From: Ruegeria sediminis
Lineage (GTDB): Bacteria > Pseudomonadota > Alphaproteobacteria > Rhodobacterales > Rhodobacteraceae
Reading direction: 5' to 3'
NCBI RefSeq assembly: GCF_005938215.1
Contig: NZ_VCPD01000010.1
Location: 1 to 64,000, forward strand
Length of the DNA: 64,000 bases
Under the pieces are notes generated by a model. It searched no databases. It saw nothing but the letters and a program-made list of their open reading frames with translations, and was not told where the DNA came from. Below, one piece after another: positions 16,575 through 25,503 of this stretch (position 1 is the first letter of the stretch; every line of letters begins with the position of its first letter). The position numbers were made by a program, and so were the translations under genes.

Positions 16575-17905
16575 CCCGCCCCGAACCGGACCTGCGCGCG
16601 CCCCGCCGCGATGTGCATTTCTTCGACACCGAGCATGGACAGCACATGCTGGCGGTGGACGGCTCGCGCGTGTTCGACGTCCCGCCCGGCACGGCCGAGG
16701 CCCATGCCGGCTGGGACGACGCGGCCCGCGCCGGGTTCCTGGACGGGCTGGGCCTGCGTGACGCGCCCTTCATCGACGACGCGCCGCCGCAGGACATGCC
16801 CGTCCGGTCCCTGTCGCTGGCGGTGGCGCAGAAATGCAACCTCGCCTGCACCTATTGCTACGCTTCCGGCGGCGAGTTCGGCGGTCCGGCCCGGAACATG
16901 TCATGGGAGGTCGCCCGGGCCTCGGTCGATCGTCTCGTTTCAGAAGCGGAACCGGGCGACAGGATCAGCCTCGCCTTTCTGGGCGGCGAGCCCTTGATCA
17001 ACCGCGACCTGATCCGCCGCGCCACCGACTACGCCGTGCGGCAGGCGCGGGCGAAGGACCTGCGCGTCGGTTTCTCGATCACCACCAACGGCACCCTGCT
17101 GCGGCCCGACGATGCCGAATTCTTCGAAGCGCACGGTTTCGCCGTGACCATCAGCCTCGACGGCATCGGCGCGGCCCATGACCGCCTGCGCCCCTACCGC
17201 GGCGGGCGCGGCAGCTTCGACGCGATCCTGAGCCGCGTCGCGCCTTTGCTGGAGGCGCAGCGCCGGATGCAGGTCGGCGCCCGCGTGACCGTCACGCCGC
17301 GGAACATGGACCTGCCCGAGACGCTGGACCGCTTCGTGGCGATGGGGTTCCACTCGGTCGGCTTCTCGCCCATGCTCGCGGCGCCCAACGGCAAGCATGA
17401 ACTGGACCGGGCCGGGCTGGACGACATGCTGGCGCAGATGCGCCTCTGCGGCGCGGCTTTCGAGGCGGCGGTCGTGGCGGGGCGGCGCTATCCCTTCTCG
17501 AACATGGCGTCGGCGATGCACGAGATCCACCGCGGCACGCACCGGCCCTATCCCTGCGGCGCGGGCGCGGGCTATTTCGGCGTCTCCGCCGATGGCGGCC
17601 TGTTCGCCTGCCACCGCTTCGTCGGGGACGAGGCGGCCGCGATGGGCGACGTGACCAGCCCCGACAGCGCCCGCCGCAACGGCTGGTTGGCGGAGCGGCA
17701 CGTTCATACCCAGTCGCCGTGCAACAGCTGCTGGGCGCGCTACCTCTGCGGCGGCGGCTGCCATCACGAGGTGATCCACCGCGGCCGCCCCGCCTGCGAC
17801 TACATCCGCGGCTGGCTGCATTACTGCCTGCAGGCCTATGTCCGCCTGATCGAGGCCCGCCCGGATTTCTTCGGCGAAGGCGGGCCGCCAAGCCGGGCCG
17901 AGTGA
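16571..17905 (+). CDS. Radical SAM/SPASM peptide-modifying enzyme, QhpD/PqqE-like
   Basis: A 444-residue radical SAM protein. The 4Fe-4S motif CNLACTYC (Cys89, Cys93, Cys96) is followed by GGEPLI and an ITTNGTLL/ISLDG barrel typical of the family. The C-terminal SPASM region holds PCGAGAGYFGVS, ACHRF, CNSCWARYLCGGGCHHEVIHRG and CDYIRGWLHYCLQ, enough Cys for two auxiliary clusters. That C-terminal pattern is most like maturases of quinohemoprotein amine dehydrogenase, which install thioether crosslinks. The ATG overlaps the previous stop (ATGA), so its substrate is likely one of the two preceding gene products. No small QhpC-like peptide gene was found nearby. Confidence 0.82.
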   Translation: MTRPEPDLRAPRRDVHFFDTEHGQHMLAVDGSRVFDVPPGTAEAHAGWDDAARAGFLDGLGLRDAPFIDDAPPQDMPVRSLSLAVAQKCNLACTYCYASGGEFGGPARNMSWEVARASVDRLVSEAEPGDRISLAFLGGEPLINRDLIRRATDYAVRQARAKDLRVGFSITTNGTLLRPDDAEFFEAHGFAVTISLDGIGAAHDRLRPYRGGRGSFDAILSRVAPLLEAQRRMQVGARVTVTPRNMDLPETLDRFVAMGFHSVGFSPMLAAPNGKHELDRAGLDDMLAQMRLCGAAFEAAVVAGRRYPFSNMASAMHEIHRGTHRPYPCGAGAGYFGVSADGGLFACHRFVGDEAAAMGDVTSPDSARRNGWLAERHVHTQSPCNSCWARYLCGGGCHHEVIHRGRPACDYIRGWLHYCLQAYVRLIEARPDFFGEGGPPSRAE

Positions 17906-17907
17906 CG

Positions 17908-19368
17908 ATGCCCGCGGCAGGCGGCATAGGCGAGGCCGAGATCTGCGTCGTGGGCGGTGGCCCCGCCGGATCGGCCACCGCGCTGCGGCTGGCGCAGCTC
18001 GGCCACGATGTCTGCCTGATGGAACGCGACGCTTTCCCCCGCGCCCATATCGGCGAGTCGCTGCCGCCTTCGGTGCTGCCGATCCTCGACGCGCTGGGCC
18101 TGCGCGGGCGGGTGGACGGGGCCGGGTTCCTGCGCGCCACCGGCTCGATCCTATATTGGGCCGGCGAGTTCGAGAGGCGCGGCGCCTCTGCCGGCCAGCC
18201 CGGGCTGCTTGTGGACCGGGGCCGCTTCGACGCGCTGTTGCTGCAGGCCGCGTCCGACGCGGGCGTCCGGGTTCTGCAACCCGCCCGCGCCCGCCGTCCC
18301 CGCCGCCGGGCCGGGGGGTGGGACATCCCCGTTCGCGGCATCCCGGATGTGTCGATGGTGCGCGCGGCCCTCATGATCGACGCGGCGGGCAAGCAGGCCG
18401 GGCTGGGGCGCAGGTTCCGGCGCTGTTCCGCGCCGCTGCTGGCGCTATTCGCCTATTGGCAGGCGCCGCCGGGCTTCGGCCCGGAAACCCGGGTCGAGGC
18501 GGGCGCGGCGCATTGGTACTGGGGCGCGCTGCTGCCGGACGGCACGGTCAACGCCATCGCCTTCGTCGATCCCGCCGCATGTGTGGGCCTGTCGCCCGCG
18601 CAGCGCCGCGACCTCTACCTGAATCTGCTGGCGCAATCGACGCTGCTGTCGCCCTGCCTCGAAGGGCGGCGCATCGGCCCCGTCCGCCGCTGCGACGCCG
18701 CCAGCTACATCGAGGAAACCCCGCCCGCCCCGGACCTGCTGCGCGTGGGCGAGGCCAGTTTTTCCATCGACGCGCTTTCCTCGCAGGGTGTCCAGTCCGC
18801 GCTGGGGCAGGCGATGCAGGCCGCGGCGGTTGCCCATACCGTCCTGACCCGCCCGCGCGACGCCACCCTGGCGCTGGATTTCCACGCCGCGCGTCAGCAG
18901 GAACGGGTGCGCGCCCATGCCAACCTCGCCGCCGAATATTACGCGCGCCAGGCGCGGCACCAGGCGGCGCCGTTCTGGACGGACCGCGCGTCGCCGCCTG
19001 CATGGCTGGCACAGCCGTCGCCGGAACCGCCTCCGGGCCAGATGCCCGACGACGCGCCGCTGCGCCTGTCGCCCGAGGCGGAAATCGGCATCTCCGGCAT
19101 CCAGACTGGCGACCTGATCGCGCCCGGGCCGGTCCTGACACATCCGCATCTGGGACGCCCGGTGGCGCTGCTGGACGGCGTGCCGGTCGCGCCGCTGCTG
19201 CGCCAGCTTGACTGCGACGCGTCCGCCGCCGCCATTCGGCATCACTGGTCCGGCCTCGTCGGAGCCGGACGCGCCGACAGGCTGCTGCGCTGGCTCTGGC
19301 GCAACCGGGTGCTGGTTCCCGCCTGCCGCCTGCCGATCCCGGTTTCCTCGGACGCGCGGATGGCCTAA
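17908..19368 (+). CDS. FAD-dependent monooxygenase, LodB/QhpG or tryptophan-halogenase-like
   Basis: A 486-residue flavoprotein. The FAD-binding GGGPAGSATALRLA sits at 16-29, followed by ERDAFPRAHIGESLPPSVLPIL and the distal GEASFSIDALSSQGVQSAL segment of the halogenase/LodB/QhpG group. In LodA and quinohemoprotein amine dehydrogenase systems, such monooxygenases hydroxylate the Trp that becomes tryptophylquinone. It starts 2 nt after the radical SAM stop, pointing to the same pathway. The C-terminal 130 residues contain low-complexity Pro/Ala-rich stretches and a conserved-looking end (LLRWLWRNRVL). Halogenase activity is less likely: I do not see the Trp-halogenase WxWxIP motif. Confidence 0.75.
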   Translation: MPAAGGIGEAEICVVGGGPAGSATALRLAQLGHDVCLMERDAFPRAHIGESLPPSVLPILDALGLRGRVDGAGFLRATGSILYWAGEFERRGASAGQPGLLVDRGRFDALLLQAASDAGVRVLQPARARRPRRRAGGWDIPVRGIPDVSMVRAALMIDAAGKQAGLGRRFRRCSAPLLALFAYWQAPPGFGPETRVEAGAAHWYWGALLPDGTVNAIAFVDPAACVGLSPAQRRDLYLNLLAQSTLLSPCLEGRRIGPVRRCDAASYIEETPPAPDLLRVGEASFSIDALSSQGVQSALGQAMQAAAVAHTVLTRPRDATLALDFHAARQQERVRAHANLAAEYYARQARHQAAPFWTDRASPPAWLAQPSPEPPPGQMPDDAPLRLSPEAEIGISGIQTGDLIAPGPVLTHPHLGRPVALLDGVPVAPLLRQLDCDASAAAIRHHWSGLVGAGRADRLLRWLWRNRVLVPACRLPIPVSSDARMA

Positions 19369-19403
19369 AGTCCGCGGGAATCTGAACAGCCCGATGGAGT
19401 CAC

Positions 19404-20540
19404 ATGTCGCGTTTCGATGGATATTTCCTGCGGCAGTTGCTTTTGCTGTTCGGTTTTTTCACGCTGGTTCTGGTCGGCGTGTTCTGGATCACCCGCTCGG
19501 TCAGCCTGTTCGACCGCGTCATCAGCGGCGGCCAGTCGGCGATGGTCTTTCTCGAATTCACCGCCCTGACGCTGCCCACGCTGATCCGCACGGTGATGCC
19601 GATGGCGGTCTTCGCCGCCGCCGTCTACGCCACCAACCGCCTCAACCGCGAAAGCGAGCTGACCGTCATGCTCGCCACCGGCTCCAGCCCGTGGAAACTG
19701 GCGCGGCCGGTCTTCACCTTCGGCCTGATCGCGGGGCTGATGATGGCGGCGATCAGCGTCTACCTGCGCCCGACCGCGGTGGCGCAGCTGGAACAGCGCC
19801 AGCAGGAGGTCGCGGGCGACGTGACCGCCCAGTTGCTGAACGAGGGAGAGTTCCTTCATCCCGCGGACGGCGTCACGGTCTATATCGGGCGCATCGACCG
19901 GGACGGCACCCTGCACGACGTCTTCGTCTCGGACCGGCGCGACCCGGACCTGCCCGTGACCTATTCCGGCTCCCGCGCCTTCCTGGTCGGCGGCGAGACC
20001 GGGATCAACCTGGTCATGCTCGAAGGCGTCGCACTGCGCTACGACATCGCCGCGCGCACGCTGTCCTCGACCCAGTTCGAGGACGCGTCCTATGACATCT
20101 CCTCGCTGACCAGCGGCAGCGGCCTTTATGAACGCAGCATTGGCGCCATACCGACGATGGAACTGATCACGGACCGCGCGTCAATCACCGATACGGAGCG
20201 GTTCACCGAAGGCGACCTGATCGAGGAACTGCACCAGCGGTTCTCCTGGATCGCCATCAGCGTGGCGGTGGCCCTGGTGGGCTTTTCGACGCTGATGCTG
20301 GGCGGGTTTTCCCGGTTCGGCCTCTGGCCGCAGATCCTGGGCGCCTTCACCATTCTGGTGTTTCTCGAAGGCGTGCGCGGCCTCGTCTCGCCCGTCGTCA
20401 TCGCCCGCCCGGAAACCTGGTGGCTGCTCTACCTTCCGGCGATTCTCGGCGGTCTCGTCTCCTGCCTGTTCCTCGCGGTTTCGGGCCGGCCGCTGCTGCG
20501 GCGGCGCACCCGCGCGCAGGCCCAGCCCGCGGCCGCGTGA
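19404..20540 (+). CDS. lptF: LPS export ABC transporter permease LptF
   Basis: A 378-residue inner-membrane protein of the LptF/LptG (YjgP/YjgQ) family, which with LptG and LptB extracts lipopolysaccharide for export. An N-terminal helix follows DGYFLRQLLLLFGFF. Two more helices around residues 50-120 flank VMPMAVFAAAVYATNRLNRESEL, a family hallmark. A periplasmic beta-jellyroll spans about 130-270, and two or three C-terminal helices follow. Length is normal. The usual partner lptG is absent: the gene abuts a convergent small membrane-protein gene with no gap (stop at 20540, opposing stop at 20541). LptG presumably lies elsewhere, or this is a break in local synteny. Confidence 0.87.
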   Translation: MSRFDGYFLRQLLLLFGFFTLVLVGVFWITRSVSLFDRVISGGQSAMVFLEFTALTLPTLIRTVMPMAVFAAAVYATNRLNRESELTVMLATGSSPWKLARPVFTFGLIAGLMMAAISVYLRPTAVAQLEQRQQEVAGDVTAQLLNEGEFLHPADGVTVYIGRIDRDGTLHDVFVSDRRDPDLPVTYSGSRAFLVGGETGINLVMLEGVALRYDIAARTLSSTQFEDASYDISSLTSGSGLYERSIGAIPTMELITDRASITDTERFTEGDLIEELHQRFSWIAISVAVALVGFSTLMLGGFSRFGLWPQILGAFTILVFLEGVRGLVSPVVIARPETWWLLYLPAILGGLVSCLFLAVSGRPLLRRRTRAQAQPAAA

Positions 20541-20804
20541 CTAGCCGTCGGCCTCGTCCATCAGGCTGCGCACCCAGCGCCCCGCGGCCCAGGTCGCCGG
20601 GATCCCCAGCGGCACGGACCACAGCACTGCGTCCACCGGGCCGATCGCGGAATAGCCCAGCCCGTGCGCGATCAGCCCCGCCAGGAACAGGTTGATCGCC
20701 ACCGCCCCGGCGGAAAACGGGTAGAGAACCAACGCCAGTTTCCAGACCGGCCAGCGCCCGTCAGTGGCTGGTTCCTTCCGAGAAGGTGATCTTGTTCCAG
20801 ACAT
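20541..20804 (-). CDS. Small two-helix membrane protein following nirN
   Basis: An 87-residue hypothetical protein with two predicted transmembrane segments (WKLALVLYPFSAGAVAINLF and GPVDAVLWSVPLGIPATWAA) and charged ends. It overlaps the 3' end of nirN by 44 bp in another frame, so it is very likely the last gene of the heme d1 operon. I do not recognise the family. A role at the membrane in heme d1 handling or nitrite-reductase assembly would be consistent with position but is inference. Start ATG 20804 is chosen over earlier ORF codons deeper in nirN; its Shine-Dalgarno is weak. Confidence 0.6.
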   Translation of the reverse strand: MSGTRSPSRKEPATDGRWPVWKLALVLYPFSAGAVAINLFLAGLIAHGLGYSAIGPVDAVLWSVPLGIPATWAAGRWVRSLMDEADG

Positions 20805-22284
20805 TGTATTTCCCCGAGGGTTTGCGCATCGGCAGCCGCCGGATCTCCTCCAGCGTCTTGGCATCATAGACGATCACCGCGCCGTCGTCCTCCCAGACCG
20901 ACACCAGCGCATGGCTGCCGTCCTTGGTGAACTCCACATGCGCCACGGTCTTGCCCGGCGCGGGCCGCAGCGTCTCGACGATCTCGAGGCTCTGCTTGTC
21001 GATCACGTGCATCGCGTCCTTGTTCTCGCCGAAGAACACGTCGACCCAGACATAGGGCGAGTTCTCGTGGCTGCGCATGAAGAAGCCGGGGCCTTCGGTC
21101 TTGATCCGCTTGACGGTTTCCCAGCTGTCCATGTCGATCACCGACACCACGCCATCGGTCAGGTGCGGCGTAGCCATCACCGTCGTGTCGCCGTGTTTCC
21201 AGGTGATGCCCGATCCCAGGTGCGGCATCCCTGGCAGGTCCAGATCGGCCACCTTGTGCCCGATCACCAGGTCGATCACCTGGCCGCCCTTGCCGTCCCG
21301 CGACGCGCCCATGACATGCTCGTAGGCCTGGTCGAAGAAAAAGTCGTCCAGATAGTCCGGCGTGGTGATCTTGCGCACCGGAAACGGCGTGGTGTTGGGC
21401 GCCGGGCCCTCGATCCGCCAGTCATGGGCAAAGCCGTAATGCGGCGGGTTGGGACCGTAGAACACTTCCCAGATCTCCGGCACGTCCTTCAGCGCCAGCA
21501 CGAAGCTTTCGCGCGGCGGCGCCTGGTAGACGGCCGATACCCGGCTGGGCGTGCCGTCCTTGCCTTTGACCTCGCGCACGGTGCCGACGCTCAGATCCTC
21601 GGTCGACAGGATGGTCAGCGAATTGGGCAGGTAGTTCGCCACCGCCAGCCACTTGCCGTCATGGCTCATGGCGATGTTGCGGCTGTTGACGCCCGCGCGC
21701 ACCCGCCCCACCTGCTGCAGCGCCCAGAGGTCGTATTTCTGCACCCAGCCGTCTCGCGACATGATGAAGACATAGCGCCCGTCGGGGCTGAACTTGGGCC
21801 CGCCATGCACGGCAAACGGGGTCTCGAAACGGTCCAGCACCTCGAACGTGTCGCCATCCAGAACCGAGACATGGTGATCGCCGGTCTCCACCGCCAGCGT
21901 GATGTTCATCGGGTCGCTGTCCCAGACCGGCGCATCGACCGCCACGTAATCCTCGTCCAGCGTGCGGCTGGCCATGATCTCGGCCTCGCCCCATACCGGC
22001 GAGGTCTCCAGCGGCGTCTTCAGCCAACCCGCCAGTTCCTCGATCCTCAGCGCGTCAAGCTCATGGGAAAAGGCGGGCATCTGCGTGGCCGCGCGCCCCT
22101 CGGCGATCACCTCGGCGATGCGCGGCCCGCGCATCCGCTTCAGCGTCTCGGGGATCAGCGCCGGGCCCAGCCCGCCCAGGCGGGTGTCACCGTGGCATTC
22201 GGCGCAATGATCGGCATAGTCCTCGGCGGGCCCCGCAAGGGCCGGCGCCGCCATCACAGCCGAGCACAACAGCCCGATCTTCAT
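20761..22284 (-). CDS. nirN: Cytochrome c/d1-domain dihydro-heme d1 dehydrogenase NirN
   Basis: A 507-residue periplasmic protein. A signal peptide (MKIGLLCSAVMAAPALAGP) precedes a class I cytochrome c domain with CAECH near residue 27. An eight-bladed beta-propeller of the heme d1-binding type follows, similar to NirS and NirF (AVHGGPKFSPDGRYVFIMSRDGW, GMPHLGSGITWKHG). In characterised systems NirN oxidises dihydro-heme d1 and hands heme d1 to NirS. ATG 22284 is chosen because it starts the signal peptide and is preceded by the GGAGTATTTGGAAAAAG leader. It sits 76 bp after nirJ. Confidence 0.9.
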   Translation of the reverse strand: MKIGLLCSAVMAAPALAGPAEDYADHCAECHGDTRLGGLGPALIPETLKRMRGPRIAEVIAEGRAATQMPAFSHELDALRIEELAGWLKTPLETSPVWGEAEIMASRTLDEDYVAVDAPVWDSDPMNITLAVETGDHHVSVLDGDTFEVLDRFETPFAVHGGPKFSPDGRYVFIMSRDGWVQKYDLWALQQVGRVRAGVNSRNIAMSHDGKWLAVANYLPNSLTILSTEDLSVGTVREVKGKDGTPSRVSAVYQAPPRESFVLALKDVPEIWEVFYGPNPPHYGFAHDWRIEGPAPNTTPFPVRKITTPDYLDDFFFDQAYEHVMGASRDGKGGQVIDLVIGHKVADLDLPGMPHLGSGITWKHGDTTVMATPHLTDGVVSVIDMDSWETVKRIKTEGPGFFMRSHENSPYVWVDVFFGENKDAMHVIDKQSLEIVETLRPAPGKTVAHVEFTKDGSHALVSVWEDDGAVIVYDAKTLEEIRRLPMRKPSGKYNVWNKITFSEGTSH

Positions 22285-22301
22285 CTTTTTCCAAATACTC
22301 C
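22285..22301 (-). promoter_or_regulatory. GGAGTATTTGGAAAAAG leader before nirN
   Basis: On the minus strand the 17 bases immediately before the nirN ATG read GGAGTATTTGGAAAAAG. The GGAG supplies a Shine-Dalgarno 13 nt from the start codon. I remember this whole string as recurring before many start codons in Rhodobacterales genomes, where it looks like a lineage-specific translation leader or small dispersed repeat. It occurs once in this window as far as I can see. Confidence 0.55.
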
Positions 22302-22360
22302 CGCCGGAGGCTCCCGCACGGGCCGCGCGCGCAGCCGTCGCGGTGCTGGGCGCGGATGTT

Positions 22361-23575
22361 TCAGTAGAACCGGTGTGCCGGGTCATGGCTCTTTCCTCGG
22401 AATGGCGTGACTTGCAGGCGCTCGGCCGCGTCGCTCACGCCGATCTCTTCATTCGACAGGTAGCAGGCCGGGTCCTCGGCCCAGGGATCGCCGGTCAGCT
22501 GCAGCGCCCGGATGCGGGTGTTGCCGCCGCAGACATCGCGCAGCGCGCAGGCTCCGCATCGGCCTTTCAGCGGCCGCGGTCGGGTGCGCAGCAGCTCCAG
22601 CATCTTGTCGCCGCCGGTCCACAGCTCGGAAAACGGCGTCTGCTTGACGTTGCCCACGGTGTAGTCCGACCAGTAGGTGTCGGGATGCACCCGGCCCAGG
22701 TTGTCGATGTTGGCGACGCCCAGCCCCGACGAGTTGCCGCCCCAAGCCGCCAGGTGGCTGCGCACATGCGCCTCCTTCTCGGCGTCGAAATTCTCGCGTA
22801 CCCAGTTCAGGAAATACCCCGCGTCGGCGTCGTTGTTGCCGGTGACGATATCCAGCGGACGCCCGCCCGAAGCGGCCGCCCAGGCCCGCTCCAGCAGCAG
22901 GTCCAGCGCCCGGCGCGTGCGCAGGTGCTCGGCATCCTCGCTGCGGTTCTTGTCGCCGCGCCCGGCATAGACGAGATGGCTCAGGTAGAACTTGTCCACG
23001 CCCTCGTCGTCGCAGAGCTTCAGCAGGTCGGGAAGGTGCTGGTGGTTTCCCTCGGTCAGGGTAAAGCGCAGGCCGACCTTGATGCCGCGCTTCTTGCATT
23101 CGCGCACCCCGCGCAGCGCGTCGGCAAAGGCGCCCTCGACGCCGCGGAACCAGTCGTTGGTGGCGCCGATCCCGTCGATCGAGATGCCGACATAGTCGAA
23201 GCCGATCTCCGCCACGCGGTCGGCGGTCTCGCCATGGATCTTGGTGCCGTTCGTCGACAGCGCCAGCATCCGCACCAGTTGCCGGGCGCGGGAGGCGATC
23301 GCGAACAGGTCCTTGCGGTCCAGCGGTTCCCCACCCGAGAGGATCAGGGCCGGGACGCAAAATTGGCCCAGATCCTCAAGGGTTTCCATGGCTTGCTCAT
23401 GGCTGAGCTCGCCGGGGAACTCGACATCCGCCGAGACGGTGTAGCAGTGGCGGCATTTCAGGTTGCAGCGCCGGGTCAGGTTCCAGATCACCACCGGTTT
23501 CACCGGGCCCTTGCCGCGCTTGCGGACCGGGGTCGGCTCGACCAGCTGGTGCATGTATTCGGTCAGGCGGAACAT
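22361..23575 (-). CDS. nirJ: Heme d1 biosynthesis radical SAM protein NirJ
   Basis: A 404-residue radical SAM/SPASM enzyme that removes propionate side chains during heme d1 formation. The motif CNLKCRHC (Cys37, Cys41, Cys44) binds the catalytic cluster, and SGGEPLDR and STNGTKI follow. The C-terminal [13 protein letters not shown] and a further Cys in [10 protein letters not shown] supply auxiliary cluster ligands. Length and context, directly after nirH in a nirECF-DL-GHJN order, leave little doubt. The ATG lies 4 bp from the nirH stop. Confidence 0.95.
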   Translation of the reverse strand: MFRLTEYMHQLVEPTPVRKRGKGPVKPVVIWNLTRRCNLKCRHCYTVSADVEFPGELSHEQAMETLEDLGQFCVPALILSGGEPLDRKDLFAIASRARQLVRMLALSTNGTKIHGETADRVAEIGFDYVGISIDGIGATNDWFRGVEGAFADALRGVRECKKRGIKVGLRFTLTEGNHQHLPDLLKLCDDEGVDKFYLSHLVYAGRGDKNRSEDAEHLRTRRALDLLLERAWAAASGGRPLDIVTGNNDADAGYFLNWVRENFDAEKEAHVRSHLAAWGGNSSGLGVANIDNLGRVHPDTYWSDYTVGNVKQTPFSELWTGGDKMLELLRTRPRPLKGRCGACALRDVCGGNTRIRALQLTGDPWAEDPACYLSNEEIGVSDAAERLQVTPFRGKSHDPAHRFY

Positions 23576-23579
23576 CGTC

Positions 23580-24065
23580 TCAGCCTTTCTGGCGGAGCCG
23601 CAGCCCCGTCTTTTTCAGGATTCGGGTCGAATAGAGGATGTCGCAGCCCCGCAGCGCCGCGCCCAGCAGGGCGCGGATCTCGGCGCGTTTCTCCTCGACT
23701 TCCTCGCGCGAGTCGCCATGGACCATGGCGAACAGGTTGTAGGGCCAGTCCGGCAGGGCGCGGGGCCGTTCGTAGCAATGGGTGACGTAGGGCAGGGCGC
23801 CCACCTGCGCGCCAAGCTCGGCGATGCGGGCATCCTCCACGTCCCAGACCGTCATGCCGTTGGCGGTCATGCCCAGCTTGTAATGGTTGGGCGCGGCGGC
23901 GATGCGGCGGATCACGCCGCGCGCCTTCATCGACCCGATGCGCGCCATCAGGTCGGGTTCGGGCATCCCGATCTGCGCCGCCACATGGGCATAGGGCGCC
24001 GGCACCAGCGGCAGGCCGCCCTGCAGCGCCTCGATGATCCGCCTGTCTGTGCTGTCGATTTTCAT
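23580..24065 (-). CDS. nirH: Siroheme decarboxylase subunit NirH
   Basis: A 161-residue AsnC/Lrp-like protein of the NirD/G/H/L group, which decarboxylates siroheme to didecarboxysiroheme. The N-terminal winged-helix-like region begins [22 protein letters not shown] ligand domain follows, with [28 protein letters not shown] and [11 protein letters not shown], the conserved His-containing segments. It is one of three adjacent genes of this family; its ATG overlaps the nirG stop by 4 bp, suggesting coupled production. Confidence 0.9.
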   Translation of the reverse strand: MKIDSTDRRIIEALQGGLPLVPAPYAHVAAQIGMPEPDLMARIGSMKARGVIRRIAAAPNHYKLGMTANGMTVWDVEDARIAELGAQVGALPYVTHCYERPRALPDWPYNLFAMVHGDSREEVEEKRAEIRALLGAALRGCDILYSTRILKKTGLRLRQKG

Positions 24066-24514
24066 GCCGCGACCCGGAACCCGATGAAGAACTCTTGCAG
24101 TTTGGGGAAACGGAGGACTTGCACCCCCGTCTCCCGTTCGATCGCATCGGCGCAGGCTCCGATCCCCTCGGGCGTTTCGGTAGCCAGGACGAACCACATG
24201 TTCAGCCGGTGCGTGCGCTCATAATTGTGCGCCACCTCCGCGTGCGCATTGACTTTGGTCAGGACCGTCTCGAAATCCTCCTCCGGCACCGCCATGGCGC
24301 AGAGGCAGAAGGCGCCGCCCATGGCGGCGGCGTCGAAAAAGGGGCCGAACCGGGTGATCACCCGCTCGTCCTTCATGCGGGCCAGCCGTTCAAGCAGATC
24401 GTCCTCGGTGATACCCAGCTGCGCCGCCACATCCGCATAGGGATGCGCGGTCAGCGGCAGATCGTCCTGCATCCGGTTCAGGATCGCGCGGTCGGTTGCG
24501 TCCAGCGGCGTCAT
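24062..24514 (-). CDS. nirG: Siroheme decarboxylase subunit NirG
   Basis: A 150-residue member of the same AsnC-like family. It has LDATDRAILNRMQDDLPLTAHPYADVA at the N-terminus (a stretch also seen in NirD/L paralogues), GPFFDAAAMGG, and the NYERTHRLNMWFVLATE segment near residue 95. It works with NirH and NirDL in the siroheme decarboxylase complex. It overlaps both neighbours by 4 bp, so the whole block reads as one polycistron. Confidence 0.9.
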   Translation of the reverse strand: MTPLDATDRAILNRMQDDLPLTAHPYADVAAQLGITEDDLLERLARMKDERVITRFGPFFDAAAMGGAFCLCAMAVPEEDFETVLTKVNAHAEVAHNYERTHRLNMWFVLATETPEGIGACADAIERETGVQVLRFPKLQEFFIGFRVAA

Positions 24515-25500
24515 GCGGCCACCTCCCTGGCTTTGATCAGTGCGCCGGTCTGCTTGAAGCAGCGGGTCGAGAACAGCACCTTGTGCGCCGCGCCCGCAAG
24601 CTCGGGCAATTCGACCGCGCCGGCCAGCACGCCGCGCGCCTCGGGGCGCGAGCGGGCGTGGATCATGCAATACAGCCGGTAGGGCCAGACCCCTTCGACG
24701 GGGCGGCGCTCGTAGCACAGCGTCACGCCCGGATGCGCGGCCAGCGCCGGCCCGGCGGTGGCGACCCGCTCGGCCGGCAGATCCCAGACCACCATCGCGT
24801 TGGCGGACCATCCCAGCGCACGATGCCGCACGATCACGCCCAGGCGCGAAATGATCCCGGCGCCGTGCAGCGCGGTGATCCGCTCCATGACGTCGGTTTC
24901 GTCGCGCCCCAGCGATCTGGCGAGCGCCGCATAGGGATCGGCCACCAGCGTCAGGCCGGAACTCAGCGCCTGCAGCAGGTCGCGGTCGCCGTCCCGCATC
25001 GCGGTCCGGTCCACCTTGCGCGCGCTGGGCACCCGCGGCGTCGCCGCCGACATCCGAAAGCCGAGATCGACGTTGAACGGGCGCACCAGCCGCAGGTCGA
25101 GCACCTCCAGCCCCGTCCGCCGCCCGATCCGCGCCAGCGTGTCGTTGACGTGCTCGCGGTCGGGTCCGGTGGCGACGAACCAGAGGTTCCAGTCATCCTC
25201 GCGCTGATAGTTGTGATTGACGCCCGGCTCGGCGTCGATCAGCGCCGCGACCTCCTCGATCCGCTCCTCCGGCGCGGCCACCGCGGCCAGCGTGCTGGCC
25301 GACACGGTCCCGGGCGCGATCGTCGCGCCGACGCGGGTGATCCGGCCCGCCGCGCGCATCCGCGCCAGCCGGTCGATCACGTCGGCCTCGTCCAGCTCCA
25401 GCGCATCGGCCAGAACCTTGAACGGGCGCTCGGTGACGGGAAAGTCGCGCTGCCAGTCATCCAGCAGGCTGCGGTCCTTGGGATCGGTGATGTGGCACAT
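24511..25500 (-). CDS. nirDL: Fused siroheme decarboxylase NirDL
   Basis: A 329-residue natural fusion of two AsnC-like halves. Residues 1-150 match NirD (LLDDWQRDFPVTERPFKVLA, GVNHNYQREDDWNLWFVATG). Residues about 170-329 match NirL (LLQALSSGLTLVADPYAALA, VTLCYERRPVEGVWPYRLYC). The join is a short charged linker around residue 160. Together with NirG and NirH it supplies all four decarboxylase-type domains needed for siroheme to didecarboxysiroheme conversion. Such D-L fusions are known in several denitrifiers. It sits 3 bp from nirF and overlaps nirG. Confidence 0.92.
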   Translation of the reverse strand: MCHITDPKDRSLLDDWQRDFPVTERPFKVLADALELDEADVIDRLARMRAAGRITRVGATIAPGTVSASTLAAVAAPEERIEEVAALIDAEPGVNHNYQREDDWNLWFVATGPDREHVNDTLARIGRRTGLEVLDLRLVRPFNVDLGFRMSAATPRVPSARKVDRTAMRDGDRDLLQALSSGLTLVADPYAALARSLGRDETDVMERITALHGAGIISRLGVIVRHRALGWSANAMVVWDLPAERVATAGPALAAHPGVTLCYERRPVEGVWPYRLYCMIHARSRPEARGVLAGAVELPELAGAAHKVLFSTRCFKQTGALIKAREVAA

Positions 25501-25503
25501 GCG

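Noticed and set aside
17908..19368. A tryptophan halogenase making a chlorinated metabolite
   Set aside because: The fold is related, but I see no WxWxIP motif, no peptide synthetase or flavin reductase nearby, and the coupling to a QhpD-like radical SAM gene favours a protein-modifying monooxygenase.
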